Positions 61,716 through 64,000 of a stretch of DNA of 64,000 nt are shown one piece after another. The position numbers were made by a program, and so were the translations under genes. The notes beneath the pieces are model-generated. The model searched no databases. It worked only from the letters and a program-made list of their open reading frames with translations, and was not told the DNA's origin. The stretch is taken from positions 1,860,001 through 1,924,000 of the forward strand of contig JBKYIJ010000008.1 of the NCBI GenBank assembly GCA_047030855.1. The letters are read 5' to 3'. The number at the start of each line of letters is the position of its first letter. The first letter of the stretch is position 1. This DNA is from QVMM01 sp047030855. GTDB taxonomy: Bacteria > Bacteroidota > Bacteroidia > Bacteroidales > Dysgonomonadaceae.

Positions 61716-64000
61716 ATAAGATCATTTAAGTATATATCTTTAAGTATTTTAGGCGTCATACTCGGTGTTGTCGCCCTGCTTTTCGGACTTTTGAATATGC
61801 CGTCGGTTCAGGAGTCGATAAAGGAGCGTGTCGTAAGCGATCTGAGAAAGAAATTGAACACGGAACTCACAATCGAGAAACTTCATATACAACCTTTCAA
61901 TACCGTGGAACTCAACGGCGTTCATTTGCTCGACAGGGAAAACAACCAGATACTCAAGGCTGAAAAGATTTACGGAAGTATCCAGCTATTGCCGCTTATA
62001 AAGAAAAATGTGGTGATAACCGCAATCCGTCTGAATGATTTTGATATTACCCTTTCGAAAGACTCTTCTTCGGCTCCGCTCAACATCCAGTTTGTTATAG
62101 ATGCCTTTAAGCCGGATAATAAAGAAAATAAAATGAGTTTCGATGTGAGGATCAATTCCGTTATTCTGAATAACGGAAACTTCAGTTTCGACATAAAAGA
62201 TAAACCCGTCAAGGAAGATCTGGCTTTTGATAAGAACCACATTCGGGTTTCCGATTTCAATGCAAGTCTGGCTCTTAAATCAATAGAGAAAGATTCTCTG
62301 AATATACAGATCAAACGCTTGAACCTGAAAGAGAAAAGCGGAGTGCAAATAAAAAACCTCATAGCAAGGGTTATTTCGCATGACAACCGTTTTCAGGTTA
62401 AAGGTTTCCGTTTGGAATTGCCTTCATCCCTTCTTGCGTTCACTAAATGTGAAGCTGATTTGTCGGGCTTGTATCTTGGCAAAGACTCTTTGAATCGGAT
62501 TTCTTTCGATTGCAACATACAATCTTCGTATATAACGCCTAAAGACGTTTCGGCATTTACCAAAACCCTCAGGAATTTTGAGGACAGGATTTATTTTTCT
62601 ACGCACATTTCGGGATTGTTGGACGATTTTAAGGTGACGAACCTGAAACTCGACTACGGCAACAAGATGAACTTGGTTGCGAACGCATCGGTAAGAAATG
62701 TCTTAAACGGCGACAGCCTGTATCTGATCGGTAAACTGGACAGGTTGACTTTTTCTCCCGACGGAGTGGAAAGTTTATTAAATAATTTTTCAGTTGATAA
62801 AAAGTCTATACCTAAGCAAGTCCGAAATCTGGGAAATACATCATTTAGCGGCGATGTAAAAGGTTTCTTGAAGAATCTTAAAGCCAACGGTTTGTTGCAA
62901 ACCGGAAGGGGTGTTGTCAGAACCGATATGTTTATCGGCATAAATCCACGGAAAGATATAGAATCGTCTATAAAAGGCAAGATTTATACGAACGACTTTG
63001 AGATAGGGAATTTGGCTGATAATAAAGATCTGGATAAACTGTCTTTCGATCTGCTGATTGATCTTGAGAAACGGATCGGGCGTAAAATGACAGGCGATGT
63101 GAAAGGGCATGTCAGCCGTTTGGATTATAAACAATATTCGTATAAAAATATTGATGTAAACGGAAAATACAACGGTATGAGGATCGAGGGCGAGGCTTTG
63201 ATCGACGACGAAAACGTGTTTTTGGACATAAACGGTATTTTCGATCTGTCGAAAGAGAAACCCGAACTTGATTTCAATGCAAGGCTCAAGAACTTCCAGC
63301 CCGGAAAACTTAATCTGTCGGAAAAATATAAGAACTCTTATCTGTCGCTGAATGTAGACGCCAATTTCTCGGGAAAAACAATAGACGATATGCAGGGCTA
63401 TCTGAGCGTCGATTCTATTTCATTCTATCGCGACGGCACGCATTTATTTTTAGATAAGTTCTATGTCGAAGCAGGAGGCGTTTCTCCCGATCGTATGTTG
63501 ATCGTAAAATCCGATATTATTAACGGAGAGGTAAGAGGCGAATATTCATTTACGACGATAGCAGCCAGCCTGAAACGCACTTTTAACGGATACCTGCCTT
63601 CTGTCGTTAATATAGAGAACCCTGAAAAACTGAAAGTGAAAGACAGCGATCTTACTTTAAATTTCACAGTTAAGAATACTTCTGTTTTAAGCCAAGTACT
63701 TTCATTGCCTTTTGTCGTTTACAGCGATGCGAAAATTATCGGATTCTATAATAACCTCTTTGACAGGTTTCGCCTCGAAGTTTTTTATCCTTCGGGCAAA
63801 GTCGGCGGAATGAATATGAAATCGGGCTATTTTCTTGCCGAAAGTTCGGACGGAAAGATGATGTCGACGGTGTCGGGGATTGTTGATGGAAAGGGAAATG
63901 TCAAGAATGACATCAATGTCGATATTGTTGTCGGAAACGACAGCATAGATGCCAAGTTGAAATTTACGAACGACAGTAAAAAAAAGTTCAGGGGAACATT
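61716..64000 (+). CDS. TamB-like translocation/assembly protein, 3'-truncated by the window
   Basis: An open frame runs from an in-frame stop at about 61701 to the window end, at least 760 residues. It begins with a membrane anchor (SLSILGVILGVVALLFGLL), then NTELTIEKLHIQPFNTVELN and LLDRENNQILKAEKIYGSIQ, and long beta-helical repeats (YSYKNIDVNGKYNGM). This is the AsmA/TamB pattern: a large periplasmic protein proposed to carry phospholipids or help barrel assembly between membranes. The anchor has no ATG, GTG or TTG upstream. The first standard starts are TTG 61791 and ATG 61797, which would delete it. An ATA at 61716 behind GAGAGG is the best-placed non-standard start. Confidence 0.8.
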   Translation, partial: MRSFKYISLSILGVILGVVALLFGLLNMPSVQESIKERVVSDLRKKLNTELTIEKLHIQPFNTVELNGVHLLDRENNQILKAEKIYGSIQLLPLIKKNVVITAIRLNDFDITLSKDSSSAPLNIQFVIDAFKPDNKENKMSFDVRINSVILNNGNFSFDIKDKPVKEDLAFDKNHIRVSDFNASLALKSIEKDSLNIQIKRLNLKEKSGVQIKNLIARVISHDNRFQVKGFRLELPSSLLAFTKCEADLSGLYLGKDSLNRISFDCNIQSSYITPKDVSAFTKTLRNFEDRIYFSTHISGLLDDFKVTNLKLDYGNKMNLVANASVRNVLNGDSLYLIGKLDRLTFSPDGVESLLNNFSVDKKSIPKQVRNLGNTSFSGDVKGFLKNLKANGLLQTGRGVVRTDMFIGINPRKDIESSIKGKIYTNDFEIGNLADNKDLDKLSFDLLIDLEKRIGRKMTGDVKGHVSRLDYKQYSYKNIDVNGKYNGMRIEGEALIDDENVFLDINGIFDLSKEKPELDFNARLKNFQPGKLNLSEKYKNSYLSLNVDANFSGKTIDDMQGYLSVDSISFYRDGTHLFLDKFYVEAGGVSPDRMLIVKSDIINGEVRGEYSFTTIAASLKRTFNGYLPSVVNIENPEKLKVKDSDLTLNFTVKNTSVLSQVLSLPFVVYSDAKIIGFYNNLFDRFRLEVFYPSGKVGGMNMKSGYFLAESSDGKMMSTVSGIVDGKGNVKNDINVDIVVGNDSIDAKLKFTNDSKKKFRGT

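Noticed and set aside
1..64000. CRISPR arrays, tRNA or rRNA genes, insertion sequences, prophage or integrase genes
   Set aside because: I looked through the gaps and ORF products and found no regularly spaced repeats, no tRNA-like cloverleaf sequence and no transposase, integrase or phage protein.

Overview
The window looks like a chromosomal segment of a Bacteroidales bacterium. Three kinds of evidence support this. Promoters repeatedly show the Bacteroidetes -7 motif TAnnTTTG. There is a SusC/SusD pair and a cytochrome bd operon preceded by a DUF4492 gene. There are also type IX secretion (T9SS) components (PorQ and a DUF5103 plug-type protein) together with four T9SS-style cargo proteins. 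T9SS plus Sus-type uptake suggests a relative of Dysgonomonas, Paludibacter, Porphyromonas or Tannerella; the genus is an inference. I see no tRNA, rRNA, CRISPR array, insertion sequence or prophage.

Layout. 1-3.7 kb: the end of a secreted T9SS cargo protein, a BspA-type leucine-rich-repeat T9SS protein, a 39-residue lipoprotein and a zinc-ribbon/membrane/carboxypeptidase-regulatory-domain protein. 3.8-10.9 kb, minus strand: a cobalamin-acquisition operon. A clear cobalamin riboswitch (about 10640-10828) leads into a BtuB-like TonB-dependent receptor, a BtuG-like beta-propeller lipoprotein, a PKD-like surface lipoprotein and a T9SS-exported protein with a second propeller. 10.9-25.5 kb: an AlkZ-like winged-helix protein, a PIF1-type helicase with C-terminal TPRs, another T9SS LRR protein, ClpC, a small lipoprotein, a membrane MutS-like ATPase next to RecO, an OmpA-like lipoprotein, a small acidic protein and topoisomerase I. 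25.8-32.4 kb: an MFS transporter, DUF454 and DUF3467 proteins, alanine dehydrogenase, DUF4492 and CydAB. 32.5-40.8 kb: a GH20 hexosaminidase (frameshifted), Der, EF-P, a DUF2185 protein, a DUF6056-like membrane protein, RadC and NhaA. 41.1-46.6 kb: an isolated SusC/SusD pair. 46.7-61.5 kb: an ABC-F ATPase, the DUF5103 plug protein (two frameshifts), a LolC/E-type permease, PorQ, Cmk (frameshifted), IspH, PfkA, dCMP deaminase, an S41 protease, 5-formyl-THF cyclo-ligase (frameshifted), a small repeat protein and PutA. 61.7-64 kb: the start of a TamB-like protein that leaves the window.

Main themes. First, the B12 operon combines the usual BtuB/BtuG capture apparatus with a T9SS-delivered propeller protein carrying an N-terminal domain I cannot assign. 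This is the best candidate here for something undescribed. Second, four otherwise intact genes (GH20, DUF5103, cmk, 5-FCL) are broken by five single-base indels. At least three lie in runs of the same base, and cmk is normally essential, so sequencing or assembly error is the leading explanation and the genes are annotated across the shifts. Third, the TamB-like gene lacks an ATG, GTG or TTG where its membrane anchor begins.
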